DNA from: Crotophaga sulcirostris
Lineage: Eukaryota; Chordata; Aves; Cuculiformes; Crotophagidae
Direction: 5' to 3'
DNA length: 64,000 bases
Assembly (NCBI GenBank): GCA_013397455.1
Contig: VYZB01000036.1
Coordinates: 3,770,311 to 3,834,310, forward strand
The position numbers were made by a program, and so were the translations under genes. The notes beneath the pieces are model-generated. The model searched no databases. It worked only from the letters and a program-made list of their open reading frames with translations, and was not told the DNA's origin. Positions 51,050-62,779 of this stretch are shown piece after piece; position 1 is the first letter of the stretch, and every line of letters starts with the position of its first letter.

Positions 51050-51560
51050 GAGGCCCTTCTTCATGATGCCTTTATTCTTCTTCCTCTCTTTATGCTTCCA
51101 TTGCTCATTTTCTCATTTTACATTCCTATTTGTCCTATGATTACTTACTTTCCTCCATAAATTATCTTGCTTCAAGATTCTCTCATTCCTCTGCTCTGGC
51201 TCCAGCATACATTTCTTCTTTTGTCACTTTCTTCCTCAATTTTCCTTTTTCCCTTTGATGTTCCAGCTCCCCTCATATACCTCTCTGTCCCTTTCCCTCT
51301 ATTGCCTATTCCGGCCTTTCCTTTCTCTTTCATTGTGAGAATCCTCTTCCCATTTCCTCCCTCATCCATTTCTACCTGCTTTTCTGTGTATCATTTTTCC
51401 TCTCTGATGTCTTTTCACTCACTACACTCATTCCTTTATTCCTACCTGCTGCATCTAAGTCACTACATCTCTTAGCATCTCAAGCTCTTCCTGCTCTATT
51501 ATTTGTCTTTGCTTGCTTGTTTTGATTGCTTCCTTTCTTCTTCTTTCCTCCCCATACTAT
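51050..51560 (+). other. Pyrimidine-rich tract
   Basis: For about 500 bp the plus strand is dominated by C and T (CTCC, TTCC, TTTC runs), with few long purine runs. The frames it opens (51167-51475 plus, Leu/Ser/Phe-rich; 51172-51369 minus, Lys/Glu/Gly-rich) are composition artefacts. It has no clear period and so is not a microsatellite. Confidence 0.65.
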
Positions 51561-53689
51561 AAGTGATTGGCCAGTGCTATGGGATTTACATAGCTTGTGT
51601 GAACCCAAAGAACAAAATTACGCGTCCTTTAAATTGCATGCATTCAAAGCCCCTGAACAGACACCTTCGAAAGTGTCACAGCTGTTTGGCTTCGCTACAC
51701 TATCCCTAAAATACAATTTTGCATTTAATTGGAAGGATAGTGTTTCCTTGTTTCTGGTCTTCAGGTCAGGATAAGACCTTGCTATGTAACTTCCCACCTA
51801 TGCACCCAAATTTTCTTAGGAAAGAGTGTTTATTGTGCTCCAAACCGTCCTTCAGACAGGATAACAGACTAGGACTGCATCCATTAAGCAGAATACATTG
51901 GCACCACAGCACTTCCCAGTTCATGGAGGAAGCCAGGCTGGGGAAGAGGAAGGTGCACCTCAGATAGGTTGTGTTTTGATCTTCTCTGGCTTGTATAGTT
52001 AATTCTGCTTGTCTCTAACTATACCGTCTATGTAGTAGACAATGTACAGGACACAGGAGACATCACAGTCTTTGCTTCAAAGTATCCAATTGATAAAAAA
52101 GACAGATCGGCTCTCTGAGGAACAGGGAAGGGAGTAGAGAAAGGTACCATGATCCATATGTGCCTGGAGTTGATCAGTTTCCATTTTGGATGGGCCAAAC
52201 AAGTTAAGAAGTGACTTTTTCAATCCTAGAAGGATGGGAAGGCTACAAAACCTGAAAGACTAGAGCAGAATTTCTGTTGCATTCAGGCTGCTGTAGAAAA
52301 CAATGCAGTAATGGAGGGATTTTGACTACTACGGATGCTCCACACTCTTCTCCTTTTGGAAGCTCCTACTGCTCTACACATTATACAGAGTCAGTCTTCT
52401 CTCACTGAGGAAAACGTTCTTTATTTTCTTTGCAGCAACTTTAATGTCAGAAAGAACAGAGTCCCACTGACAGCAACCACTAGGAGCGGATTCCTGTCCT
52501 CACTTTCAGCATTCTCAGGCAGCAAAGAGAACTGAACTTTTTCTCTTAATTCCTATTCTTATGCTAACTGCTAGGTTATTACAATCTGCAGTATGAAACT
52601 GGTATTTTTAAAATACAATCTGCCAACACAATACAGTTTAAAGACTGTTTTCCTAAGCCAATTATGGATATCACGGAAAAGCAATAAGACATAGATCCTC
52701 AAAAATATTTAGGTTCCTAAATCCCATTTATTTTGGTATGAACTTCACATGAATTGGAAAAGGCTCAATCTGCCTCATTTTTAACAATTCCAGTTGCACT
52801 AAACTAAAAAAGTAAATAGATGTAGATAAGTAATTCCACTATAAGAAAGCAAAGGGAAGGCTTAAAAGATAAGGCTAAGGTCTGAAATGTAAAAATATCC
52901 AGTCACTAAGACAGGATAAATTCAATTTATCCAGGGTAAAACCAATGAAAAAGAATCGCTGTGCAAAGAAAGACTCAAAGACCAAAGAGAAGTCTTAGGG
53001 TAGAAAAAAAGCAATATGTAGGTGATATGACAAAACTTACTCCTTTCATACTATACAAAAAAGCCCAGGTGGCAATAGAAGGAGCCAAACAGAAGAAAAT
53101 TTCAAGCTATGAATCCTGCACTACCAGTCAGTCAGAAGACTGCCTTCTGAAGACAACCCTCTATCTCCTGCACTGACAGTTCTTGGCACAGAGACTGCAA
53201 ACACAAGGGATCTACAATGCTTAGAACTGACAAGATTCCAGGCTAGAGACAGCAGCCTGTAAATTGTCTGAATGATACTCGAGGTTTCTCAACTGAAAGT
53301 TCTCAGCACCCCCTCAATGGGGTATTGCCACTTTGAAGTACATAAATCTTAAAACGTATCAGACAAATGGCAGCTCTGAACACATAGACAGGTCTGAAAA
53401 AGCAGAGCAGTTCCCAACAGCAACCAGCAAACCCAGGAGAAAAGCAGCCAGGAAAGCTAGGAACTAGAGAGTTGGTCATCCTGTATTATTCCCAAGTATC
53501 TTGGGTGGACACTTGTGCTGCACCCTTCAGTCACAGCTCAGATTCTCCTCCAGGCACATGGAGTCACCTCTTTGAACAAGAAAGTGAACATGTTCCTTTT
53601 GCTACTACCTCTTCACTTGAAAACTGCCAGTCTTCCCCTGACCTGCTGGCACTACTCTGTCTTGTGCAGACCAGGTCCTGCTTTGCTCC
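51561..53689. other. Gene-free stretch
   Basis: Only short unrecognised frames (51526-51774, 51719-51967, 52961-53176, all plus). One old repeat-like fragment at 52691-52726 is listed separately. Confidence 0.45.
52691..52726. repeat. Old amniote repeat-like fragment
   Basis: ATAGATCCTCAAAAATATTT followed by AGGTTCCTAAATCCCA resembles one half of a palindromic ancient repeat. That repeat has paired 'atcctcaaaggtatttaggcacctaa'-like arms. The second arm is not recognisable here. The assignment comes from pattern memory only. Confidence 0.45.
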
Positions 53690-54000
53690 AAGGACACACA
53701 GGTAGCTCATGATCAGCTTTTCTGCCAAGGTGCTTTATAGCTGCTGGTACTTGGGATTGTTCCTTCCAGGTGCAGGGCGTGACATTTCTCTCTTCTTGAA
53801 GTTCATTAGGTTCCTATTGGCCCATTTCTCTAGCCTGGAGAGGTCCTCTGGACGGCAGAAGACCCACCTGGTCTATTAACCACTCTTCCCAGTTTTCTAT
53901 CATCTGTAAACTTGCTGAAGGTGCATCCTGTTCCATCATCCAGAAGGAAGGGGTTAAAAATATTGACCCCAGTACTGACCAACAGTGGGACTGATGTATA
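53690..54000 (-). mobile_element. CR1 reverse-transcriptase fragment (minus strand)
   Basis: On the minus strand this encodes a diverged CR1 RT segment. Motif C appears as SKFTDDRKLGRVVNRP (FTDD at 53899-53910, where the family has FADD), preceded by a DDGTGCTF block. The segment after motif C (MNFKKREK-like, near 53790-53810) and a block matching the family's 'MHQYRLG' region near 53745-53765 follow toward lower coordinates. Frameshifts separate these blocks. No 3' UTR is attached. The 98-codon minus frame at 53814-54110 covers part of it in a different frame and is not a gene. Homology is lost above about 54000. Confidence 0.85.
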
Positions 54001-55256
54001 TTTAATCTCCTGTTCCCTCTTAGAAACATTTTGTTGACCTGTATTGCTTTTATCACATGTAATGAAAATCCTGTGGATAAAAATCCATAATACTCTGACT
54101 CTTCAGGCACTGCCCTTTGATTTTCAAAGAAGCGTATACAAATGTGTTTGGAAACTTTTGGCTGATTTTAATGGGAGTCATATGTCCTAATTCAGAGACA
54201 ATAACAGTGGCTTTATGAACATCATTTTCTTAAACTGCCTGACAACAGGCTTAAACTTTTCTAAAACTACCTGAAAGCTACTTTAAAGTAGCCTGAAAAC
54301 AGAGCTGCCAGGGCAAATCTCAACTAACCCTATTGATTTTATTGCTGAAATATTATTGAATTTTGAATGGCTTTTTAGTGTAAATTGCAGTACTCAACAA
54401 ATTCCTTTCTGCAGTCCTTCAAAATGAACTCTGATCTATAACTATGCTTCCCAAGTATGGTGATAACACAACTGATTAAGTAATAGCAATATTGAAGCAA
54501 ATTCATTTGGAGATACTTTTAATCAATTTAGAGTTTACTGCTATTCCTCAGCATGTCTTTTCCTAAAGAGTTATTTGGACTTTCACTCAATTAACTCAGC
54601 ATCCCCCAAAGTGAGTAAGCCTCCAGATGGTCTCTTCTTTGAGGTGGTTAAGATATTTTTACTTGGAGGGGGATGCAATTTCTTTCAAGCTGCATCTGTG
54701 AGACATTTAGGAAGTTATATTGGTGCTCACAAAATAACGATGCACGTCCTGAAAAATCATCCTGCTCTTTTATGAAAGTTTGTTTTAATTGGCTGCCTAT
54801 CTAGTGTAGCTGTCTTCTCAGCCCACACTTTTGCCTGAGCTGGGCTGAGATGTCAAAAATGGAAGAAGAAAATGTATTATTTAAACCTTCATGTAAACCC
54901 CAACCAATTCTCTTGCTATTACACAGATTTTTACACTAGCTTATTCAATTTACATTTTATATTAGTGCATTTTATGAAGTCGCTCTCTATGCAAAGCATT
55001 GTGAGATGTCAACCGGACCTTGGAATATTTCTCAAACTTGAAGACAGGTTTTCATTCTGATATTTGAATTTAGCACTAAAACTTCTTGGTATATTTTAAT
55101 TTAAGGCAAAGCTGATGATGCATCACAAAGTTTGCATCTGAATCAGAACCTCAGCACCTACTGAAACTGCAAACTGAGTAACCACTTGAAAAGTATTGTT
55201 CGTGCTTTTCTACAGGGTCTTCTGAACCAAGCTAACAACAATATTTTGTTATTGAA

Positions 55257-55390
55257 AACAGCCTTTGGCATACTTCAAAATATTATGGCTCCATCCTTTA
55301 TTTTATTTTATTTCATTGAGATGTACAGAATTGCTAAAAAAAACCCTAAAATCTCCTCCAACAGCCTTTGGCATATTTTAAAATATTACA
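55257..55390 (+). repeat. 29-bp direct repeat, 103 bp apart
   Basis: The block beginning AACAGCCTTTGGCATA occurs at 55257-55285 and again at 55360-55388, with 27 of 29 bases identical by eye. The DNA between the copies is not obviously related to them. This is a local duplication, or a pair of repeats flanking a small insertion. Confidence 0.85.
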
Positions 55391-57492
55391 TGAATACAAT
55401 GCCACAAAATTTCCTACAATAGAGTTAAATTTTCACAGATGTTTATGAATTTGAGGTGAGACTCTTGAAGATGTGTATGTAAAACTCAAGTATTCTTTCT
55501 GGGCTTCAGCAAAAATTTCAAAGTTTTCAATTTTTTTTACATTGACTCAAAAAACAATATTAATGTTGGTATAATTTAGAATAAGTTTTGGATCATATTT
55601 TTTAAAATGTGGACTGTTTCAGTTGTGATTGACAACACACAACGAAAAAGCAGAAATATTTTCATAAGGTTCCAGTTAAACAATATTCTTTTAAATGTAT
55701 CAAAATTTACCGGTCAACTCAACTTCCATTTCAGAGCAATATCACTTTAGTATCTCTTTAGTACTGATGGAAAGAATTGCAAAAGGTGTCTTAAATACTC
55801 TGGTTCATAAATTAGGAAGTTTTTCAGCCTCCATTATAATCCCAGTGATTTTCATGGAAATTTAACACAAAATTTTCACAAAATAATCTTTCTACATCCC
55901 TATTTCTGTGGTTTTTTCATATTTTTTTTTCTCTTATTCAACTGTTTGCTCTTACCTATACCCAGGTTTCTTACACTTGTTCACTTGTGCTTCAAGAGCA
56001 GTACTGTTGCCTGACTGTACTGCAATTCTTACCATGACTGTCTCCTGGGGTATCAAGCGGCATATTAGGACAAAGCATTTGATTTGAAAGCAGCAGCTCC
56101 ATGGTCAACATGAAGATTAGCACACTCATTTCTCTCACCATTCTGATTTTAATGATCCCATGATTGCTAATATAAGAATCACATAGGCTATGCTGACAAT
56201 ACACTGCCCTGTTGAAAATATACCTGCCCATCAACGTTCTTTGTCTAATTGCAACACAGAAAGACAGGAAAGAACTGAGCTTTCCTAGAGATGCTTTTCA
56301 ATCTCATTTTTCAGTTGCACAACTTTTTATCTCACTTTCCAATTTTACTAGGTAATAATATCACTCTTACTTTGAAAAGGAGAGAAATATTTATGTGTCA
56401 GAGCCTCGAAAAGGCAAGTCTTTTTTCAAAGCTAAAATTTGCTTGGGTAAGAAGCTTCAGTAATCAGATTTTTTAAGCTCTCTGCTGCTGCATATTATTA
56501 TTAAACTTTACCAATGAGTTTGAAAAACAAGGTGCATTAATCAGGTTTATAAACAGTACAGATGCGTCATATGAAAGAACTGGTCAGAGACATCCACCAC
56601 AAGCCCTACTAAAGTGTGCTGAAGTGAGGGTAGCATGGATAAAACTCTTCTTGCCATGTGACTTTGATTGGAATTTTTTGCCATTGTTTACTTGGAGGAT
56701 AATTCCTAAATGATGGCACTTACGTGATACCGGGAGGACTCAGCTGTCTCAGAGTCTTTGACCTAGGAAAAGTTTACTACGCTCTAAGACTCAGAGGGTG
56801 TTCTGAGTAACTACCAGATTGCCTAAGGTAGATGTAGGTGGAATTTAATTGTCTCAGTCTCAGAGGGATGCCTGAACCACCCATCTCCTCTAACATTAAG
56901 CGTTCTCAGATCACTGAGTTCAGTGCAAGGCATTTCCTCATACTACAGGCAGTAAGCTACAGAAAACCCTTCCACTAGAGAAGTGGAAGTTCAAACTATT
57001 ACAAACTACTGCCACTGTAAAACCAATGCCTTCAACTCCCTGGACTTATGCTGTAATTAATGGAGTGTGTTAAAAATTGTTGAAACACCTTCTCTTTCAC
57101 GCATATGTAGAAAGAAAAATATAAATGTCCAGAGTGATTTTGTGTGTAATTCTAAAAAAGGAGAATAAGGATCTAGATTTAGACATGCTCCCATCCTCAG
57201 TAGACCCTGGTGGCTAGTGCTGAGTAATTGCGCACTCAGCATGTTAGTGATTTTGGGAGTCTCTCCATGGCACTTAAAGGCCTAACAGTGAGCTAACGTA
57301 TCTGGTGAGGAGGACAGGTATCTAACTGTTAGGTGCTTTGGTTCCTTTTATTGATCTGGCCTAGTGAATTTGTGGGTGTTATTTAGGGAGACAGAAGTCA
57401 GATGTCCACAGAGATCATCGGGAACTCAAAATTCCCATGGGTCAGACCGGTTACCAGAGGAAACACCTCTCCTCACTAATATAGACTTATTA

Positions 57493-57508
57493 TTTTTTTT
57501 TTTTTTTT
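57493..57508 (-). repeat. 16-bp homopolymer T run
   Basis: Sixteen T on the plus strand (A on the minus strand). I see no AATAAA-like signal just before it on the minus strand and no recognisable retrocopy beside it. Confidence 0.85.
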
Positions 57509-58582
57509 CAAATAAGTATGCTCTCCTGCCCTTGCATACACTTTGCATTATTCCATCCAGTTTTACACTGCTTCTCCAGGAGGCATGTGATCCACTTTTC
57601 CAAGCATGCACCTGAAAGGCAGAGCTGTAACTCCAGACATGGACAATAAACCAATGACCTGCTAATTTTGTGATACAAAATCTCATAACTTTTCTTTTTT
57701 ATTATTATTTTTGTCAGGAGCTCTGCAGTGGCAGTACATCTGATTTAGACCAGGAGTGGTTTGGCAGTGCTGTTTGTGATCTGGTCAGATTCCCACAGCT
57801 CTGTAGCTCGACAATTTGTTGTGAGCAAGTCCTTTGCGATTTGTCTTCTGATGGAAATGTGCAAAATTATATACTAACTAGTCCCTCCCCCACAGCTGAC
57901 CTCTAGATGTGATACCATGCATTATCACTGTGTACTGGAGAGAAGACATGGTCCCCTACAACAAAATGTCAATGACTGTCACTTCATAGCCTGGAGCAAC
58001 AAAGCCTGAATTCTGGTTTTGTGTACTTACAGACAGGAACCCATTGAACTCCTTGCAGGTCCATTTTTCCCTTTTGCCAAAACAGTAAGTGATATTGATA
58101 TGTTTGTCAGGGAGGTGTTACATTAAAAATTAAATAGCCATGTGTTCTTGCAGCAGAGTTTTTGAAGAATCACACCACGCATATGGGTACAGGAAAGGAG
58201 ACCTATTCTGCAGAATCTTCCTGTACTGACCTCACCAACAAGAGTATGCGATAAGTAGCAGTGTAATCATTTGGTAGAGAGCATACTATTTCTTCTATTC
58301 TTTTCAGATCTCATGAAAAAAAAAATTGAGCGTTTTAGTTCATGCTTTCATTGCTCAACCATGCCTAGAAGGTGGGAAAAAATACCTGTTACAACTGGAA
58401 AAAAAATCTAAAATATCTTGCATCACTACCACAAGGAAATACTCAGTAAGAGCAAGGATGTGCATCTTTTTTGATTTATGTGTAAACACTAAGCAAAATT
58501 CATGTCCATTACTTGGTCTTCCAAAAATAATTAAAGAAATTCAGAATAAAAACGTGAATTGTTTCAGAACAAAAACATCTTC

Positions 58583-58616
58583 TTTATATTTTTGTAAAGT
58601 TTATATTTTTGTAAAG
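58583..58616 (+). repeat. Perfect 17-bp tandem duplication
   Basis: TTTATATTTTTGTAAAG occurs twice with no spacer and no mismatch. This points to a recent replication slip. Confidence 0.95.
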
Positions 58617-59857
58617 CTGTAAAGGTGCAGCTATCCTTTAAGTTCACCTGGCAATACCAAGGCTTTCAAAATTACACTGCAACAAAATAATTTATAAAAC
58701 CAAAAGACATTGGAGATCCATGTTTCCAAAGAAAACACCAATTTCAGTTAGATTTCTTTCTTTAAAAACAAAAAAATACAAATTGGTCATTTGAGCTCAT
58801 CAGATAGAAAAATCATATTACATTTTCTTGAAGTACTTTAAAATGCAGCAACAGAAGATACAAGGTTTCCTCCTGGCTTTTTTCCAACAAGCATTCAAAG
58901 GAGCTGTGCAATAGCAAAGGAAAGGAAACTCCTCGCAACTCAAAAGGGTTGTTCTGCACGGACTCTGTCCTCAGTGTGATCTGGACACACCTCAGGGCTG
59001 CCTAGCTCATGCTGGATGGCAGATGTTCCCTACCATGTTCTCTGTAGAACCCCCCCAGAATATACTGGCCAATCATCCTCTGTCCACAAAAAGATGTGGC
59101 CAAATGGCAATGTGTAGCCAGGAAAAAATCCCCAGTCAGCTGCTGATGGCAGCTTCCGGGACACTCTGCTTTGCCAGCTGAGCACAAAGGGCTCTAAATG
59201 GGGCTGAAGTTGCTGCCTGCAGATTTTATAGCAATGGCTGTGGAAAGCAAAGCTCCAAAACTAACTTCATATAAATAAAGGTCTCTCTCTCTCCCATTTA
59301 CTTTACAGATCTCCTGGAACGTGGCACCACCCAAGTGTTAGTCGTGCATTGCTATCAAGCTGAGAGCTTGAGTAAACAAGAAAATATCTCATTCTGCCAA
59401 AAGTGAACAGAGATGTAACAAGGGCTAAGTATGGCACGTCCTGTGATAAGGAAGAGCTTGTTCTGGGAAGGGGCCTTGGTTTCAATTTGTTAGTTTTCCT
59501 TTTTCTACAGCATTGGCAATAACAAGGGCGTAAAAGGTCTTTTTCTAATTCGTACTGCATGTTTGGAAAATGTGTTATGTATTCACTGATTCAGGCACTT
59601 GCAGGGTGTGGATGGCACTTTTAGTGTCAGTGCTAGCCAACACTCTCTCACTGTTCCAATATTTTCTGTCACTCTACATCCTGGATTGCTAGGTAAGGTA
59701 GCTGTTCATCTCCACCTATATTACCACCAGGGGATATTAAAAAAAGCTGAAGAGAAATTAAATTGGAAGAGAGCCGACTGGATCTCTAAATACAGTGAGA
59801 TCATTAATGGAGCCATGATAACCCATTGTCTAAATCAGCTGCATTTTTAGTGGCTAA

Positions 59858-59940
59858 ATTCTGGTCTGATTTACACTAATGTAGATCCAGATAAACTCCT
59901 TGGAACCGAAGGGAGTTCCTGTGGAGTTGCATCACAGTAA
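59858..59940 (+). repeat. Old amniote repeat-like fragment
   Basis: TCTGGTCTGATTTACACTAA at 59870-59889 begins the match. GTAGATCCAGATAAACTCC then follows, and later GGGAGTTCCTGTGGAG. The order resembles an ancient repeat with paired 'tttacactggtgtaaatc' and 'gtaactcc' blocks. The family is not named and the fit is by eye. Confidence 0.45.
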
Positions 59941-62693
59941 GGCAGAAACAGAATGTACCCTTCTGTTTAAATTCCTCATGGTTTCAAGAGCACAAATGAG
60001 TTGGGAAGACCCTTTTGGAAATGGAAATGTAATCCAGAAAGACAAAGAACTTTTACATAGCCACCAGAAGCACAAACAGAGTACTACTAGATTAGAACAT
60101 TTAAAGTAGCACTCCTGGGAGAAGAAATCAAACTCCAACAGAGAAAAAGGGAAAATCAGAATCATCTAGTTTCCATTCTACGTATTAGGTTTCCCTAGTA
60201 TTTATTTCCACTTGGAAACAAGTTATGCTTTTGAATTTATAACATGTAAAATACCTTATAAACTCATTTCTGCAACAGCCAGCATTTCCCCAGATTCTGC
60301 ATAGCACCAAACATGCTGAATTGAGAACTACCCACTCGAAGTGACGCTTTGCATCGTAAGACTGATAAAGTACTATTGTTTCTCTATATACAGCACAGTA
60401 CCAGCTTTCATTTCTTGTTTCATTATATTTTTAGTGAGGCAGGAGACTAACCAAATGCCAAGCCTGGTAAAATGTTTTTAAGGATAGAAGAATGGAGGTC
60501 ATTGCTACTGGAAGAGAACAACCTGTTTCACAGTGGCAATATACAAGAGGGAGAACAAGAAACCAATGGCTTCATCTCCAGCTCCCATACACATATGCTA
60601 ATGTTGCCTATGAATTGTCAGTGACTGGAAGTCCCTACAGATGTCAGGCTGCGAAGAGAGGGCTGTCATTTTTTCCAGTGGGCGGTCACAGGAGAGCACT
60701 CCAACCCTCGCTGCAGCCATGATCATTTTCTGGGATAAACATGGCCTGTCAGAACGCCGAGAGGGCAGGAGGGACTGCAGGACTCAGCAGTAACTGCACT
60801 GGCTTGAGCTCACCCTCTGCTAGATGCCATGAGCAGCTCCTCCTGCAACTCAGCAACACAGTGCAGATCAGACAGCCTCAGCAGAAGTCCTGCATAACAG
60901 TGCTTTGGGCAGCCTAGGCTACCATAATGATTGTCTTTCCCTAAAACAGTCCTGGGCACAATATTTAAGGTGATGCACATGAGAGATAGACAACAAAACA
61001 TTCCTATTTCAGAGAATCCAGTAAGAGAGTAACCTTCCAGAGAGGATGGGGTGACTTTCCTAAAGGCACCCTCCAAAATATCCTGCCTGAAAAATAACAG
61101 TGCAGGCACAACACAACCCCTACCCAGTGCCCTCAGAAGAACAGCCAAGTGACTTTGTCAAGTCTGCTTCTGGAGACAGAAGATGCTCACATTTGAAGCA
61201 CTGTACATTCTTTATATAGACTACCAAATAGATAGCTTTTCAAAATAAACAGTTTAAATAAATAGTTTAAATTCAACTAAGAAAAGAAACATCGCATACA
61301 TTTCTTCAGCCTTCCTACCAGTTTTCTTGTTTTATTCATTCAGGGCTCGGCAGGGATGCTAACCAATTCCCTTAATATTGCCAGCAGTCTCAGTGGTTCA
61401 GCAGCACTAGTAAATGCCAAGGCTTCCAGGTTATCTATGATATTTGAAACAGAGCTTTAGTTATGGACATTTATTTATAGAGCACTTTCACTCCAAACTC
61501 CAAAACACTGACCACAGCCCCTATTCTGGTACTAACAGGAATCTCTTTGCTGGTCCCTGGATTATTAAAACCTCTGGCAAGACAGCAGCTCTGTATTACA
61601 GTAAGAGACAAGCAGGGAATAGTAATATATCTAACTGAATTGCATGCAAATGTCAGTTAGGCAAAATATAGTTACCAAATGGAATTTGGACAGAGCTCTT
61701 GTGTTAACAGCCCAGCTCTTGGCCAAAGGGCCAAAACACTTCTGAAAGTTAAGAGTGGCCAAGAACTTGGTTTTACACCTGGTCCAGAAGCTCACAATGT
61801 TTATATTAACTAATGGATTATATAATAATTACCATTTTATTGTTGTGGCTCTGCATTTTATGAGATTTTTTTTTTTTTACTGGTGAACAGTGCCTGCCTT
61901 AAAATGATCTGTCATTCACTGCTGTTTTTTTTCTTCCAATTCTGGGCGGGTTTATTCCATTTCAAGTCTTGCAGACAGTCTTCATTTTCTCTGTCTCTCT
62001 CTGATAACAGTATTTCTGCAGGAATCGTTTATTCTGACAACAAAATCAAGACGATTAGGCAATTTTTCAGAGAAGAGCTCCCAGATTTAAGGAAATGCAG
62101 ATTTTGCACTCTGGTCTGCAAAAGTTCACTGCAATTCAAGGACAGCCTGTGTGACCTTCTCATAGCAGATTTTGGCAAGTCACTTTTCTTTTTTTTTTTG
62201 TTAGGCAAGTGCAGGTGAAAAAAATGTGAGCAGCAGAATTTATGGTAGTCTATTGAGCACCATGGAAGAGTAATTATAAAGCTTCAATACAAGACTGACA
62301 CCATCTGGCTATTACAGAGTTTGCAGGCTTTACAACATTTATGCTTTTATGCCCAGAAAATTACAGTATTTTGGTCTCCAGTTTCATGTGAGGGCTGCCC
62401 AGTGAACAGCTAGCACTACCCTGTGGAAGCTGGAAAAGCTTCCATAGCAGCAGGCATCCTCCTTCTACTGCTGCTCTCGGGGCAGGTACAGTTATTTTAT
62501 TACCACAGCTCAGTGATGTTCCCAGTTGAAAGCTGTGACCTACTGTAAGTAGTTTCCAGTATATACTGACTTGGATTCTTTTTTTGTATCAGCAGGATGC
62601 TTTTTCATTATTTTCTCAGGAACATTCAGGCAAATAAGGTGAGAAGCAAGAATGTTCTTTGAGAAACTACGACATTTCTCCAAGTAAATCAGC
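59941..62693. other. Gene-free stretch
   Basis: No supported gene. A 13-bp near-tandem pair (AAACAGTTTAAAT then AAATAGTTTAAAT) lies at 61247-61272, and a 13-bp T-run at 61866-61878. A MIR-like piece is listed at 62140-62190. Confidence 0.45.
62140..62190 (+). repeat. Possible MIR-like fragment
   Basis: CCTGTGTGACCTTCTCATAG followed by GGCAAGTCACTTTTC resembles the MIR line 'ctgtgtgaccttgggcaagtcactt' with an insertion of about a dozen bases. Only about 50 bp can be seen, so the call is weak. Confidence 0.35.
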
Positions 62694-62779
62694 CAGGACT
62701 TAAGCCAATGCACTTGAACAATGTACTGAAGTCAATGAAATTGCTTGCATTCTTAAACTGAAATGACTGGATAAGCACC
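62694..62779. repeat. Old palindromic repeat-like fragment
   Basis: AGGACTTAAGCCAATGCACTT at one side, a central TACTGAAGTCAATGAAATTG, then GCATTCTTAAACTG and GATAAGCACC. Forward and reverse 'cttaagca' blocks around a central 'gaagtcaatg' match the layout of a MITE-like ancient repeat known from reptile and bird genomes. The copy is diverged and the family is not named. Confidence 0.5.

Larger units (their letters stand above)
54001..59857. other. Gene-free stretch with small local duplications
   Basis: Contains a 29-bp direct repeat pair (55257-55390) and a 17-bp tandem duplication (58583-58616), listed separately. It also has a T-run at 57493-57508 and a CT microsatellite at about 59281-59294. 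The text near 54140-54195 and 57265-57345 loosely recalls old amniote repeats. No supported gene. Confidence 0.45.

Noticed and set aside
53814..54110. 98-codon minus-strand frame as a possible gene
   Set aside because: Most of it overlaps a frameshifted CR1 RT fragment, and the rest has no support.
57493..57686. T-run plus an 86-codon minus frame as a processed pseudogene
   Set aside because: The minus-strand sequence before the A-run has no recognisable protein and no polyadenylation signal.
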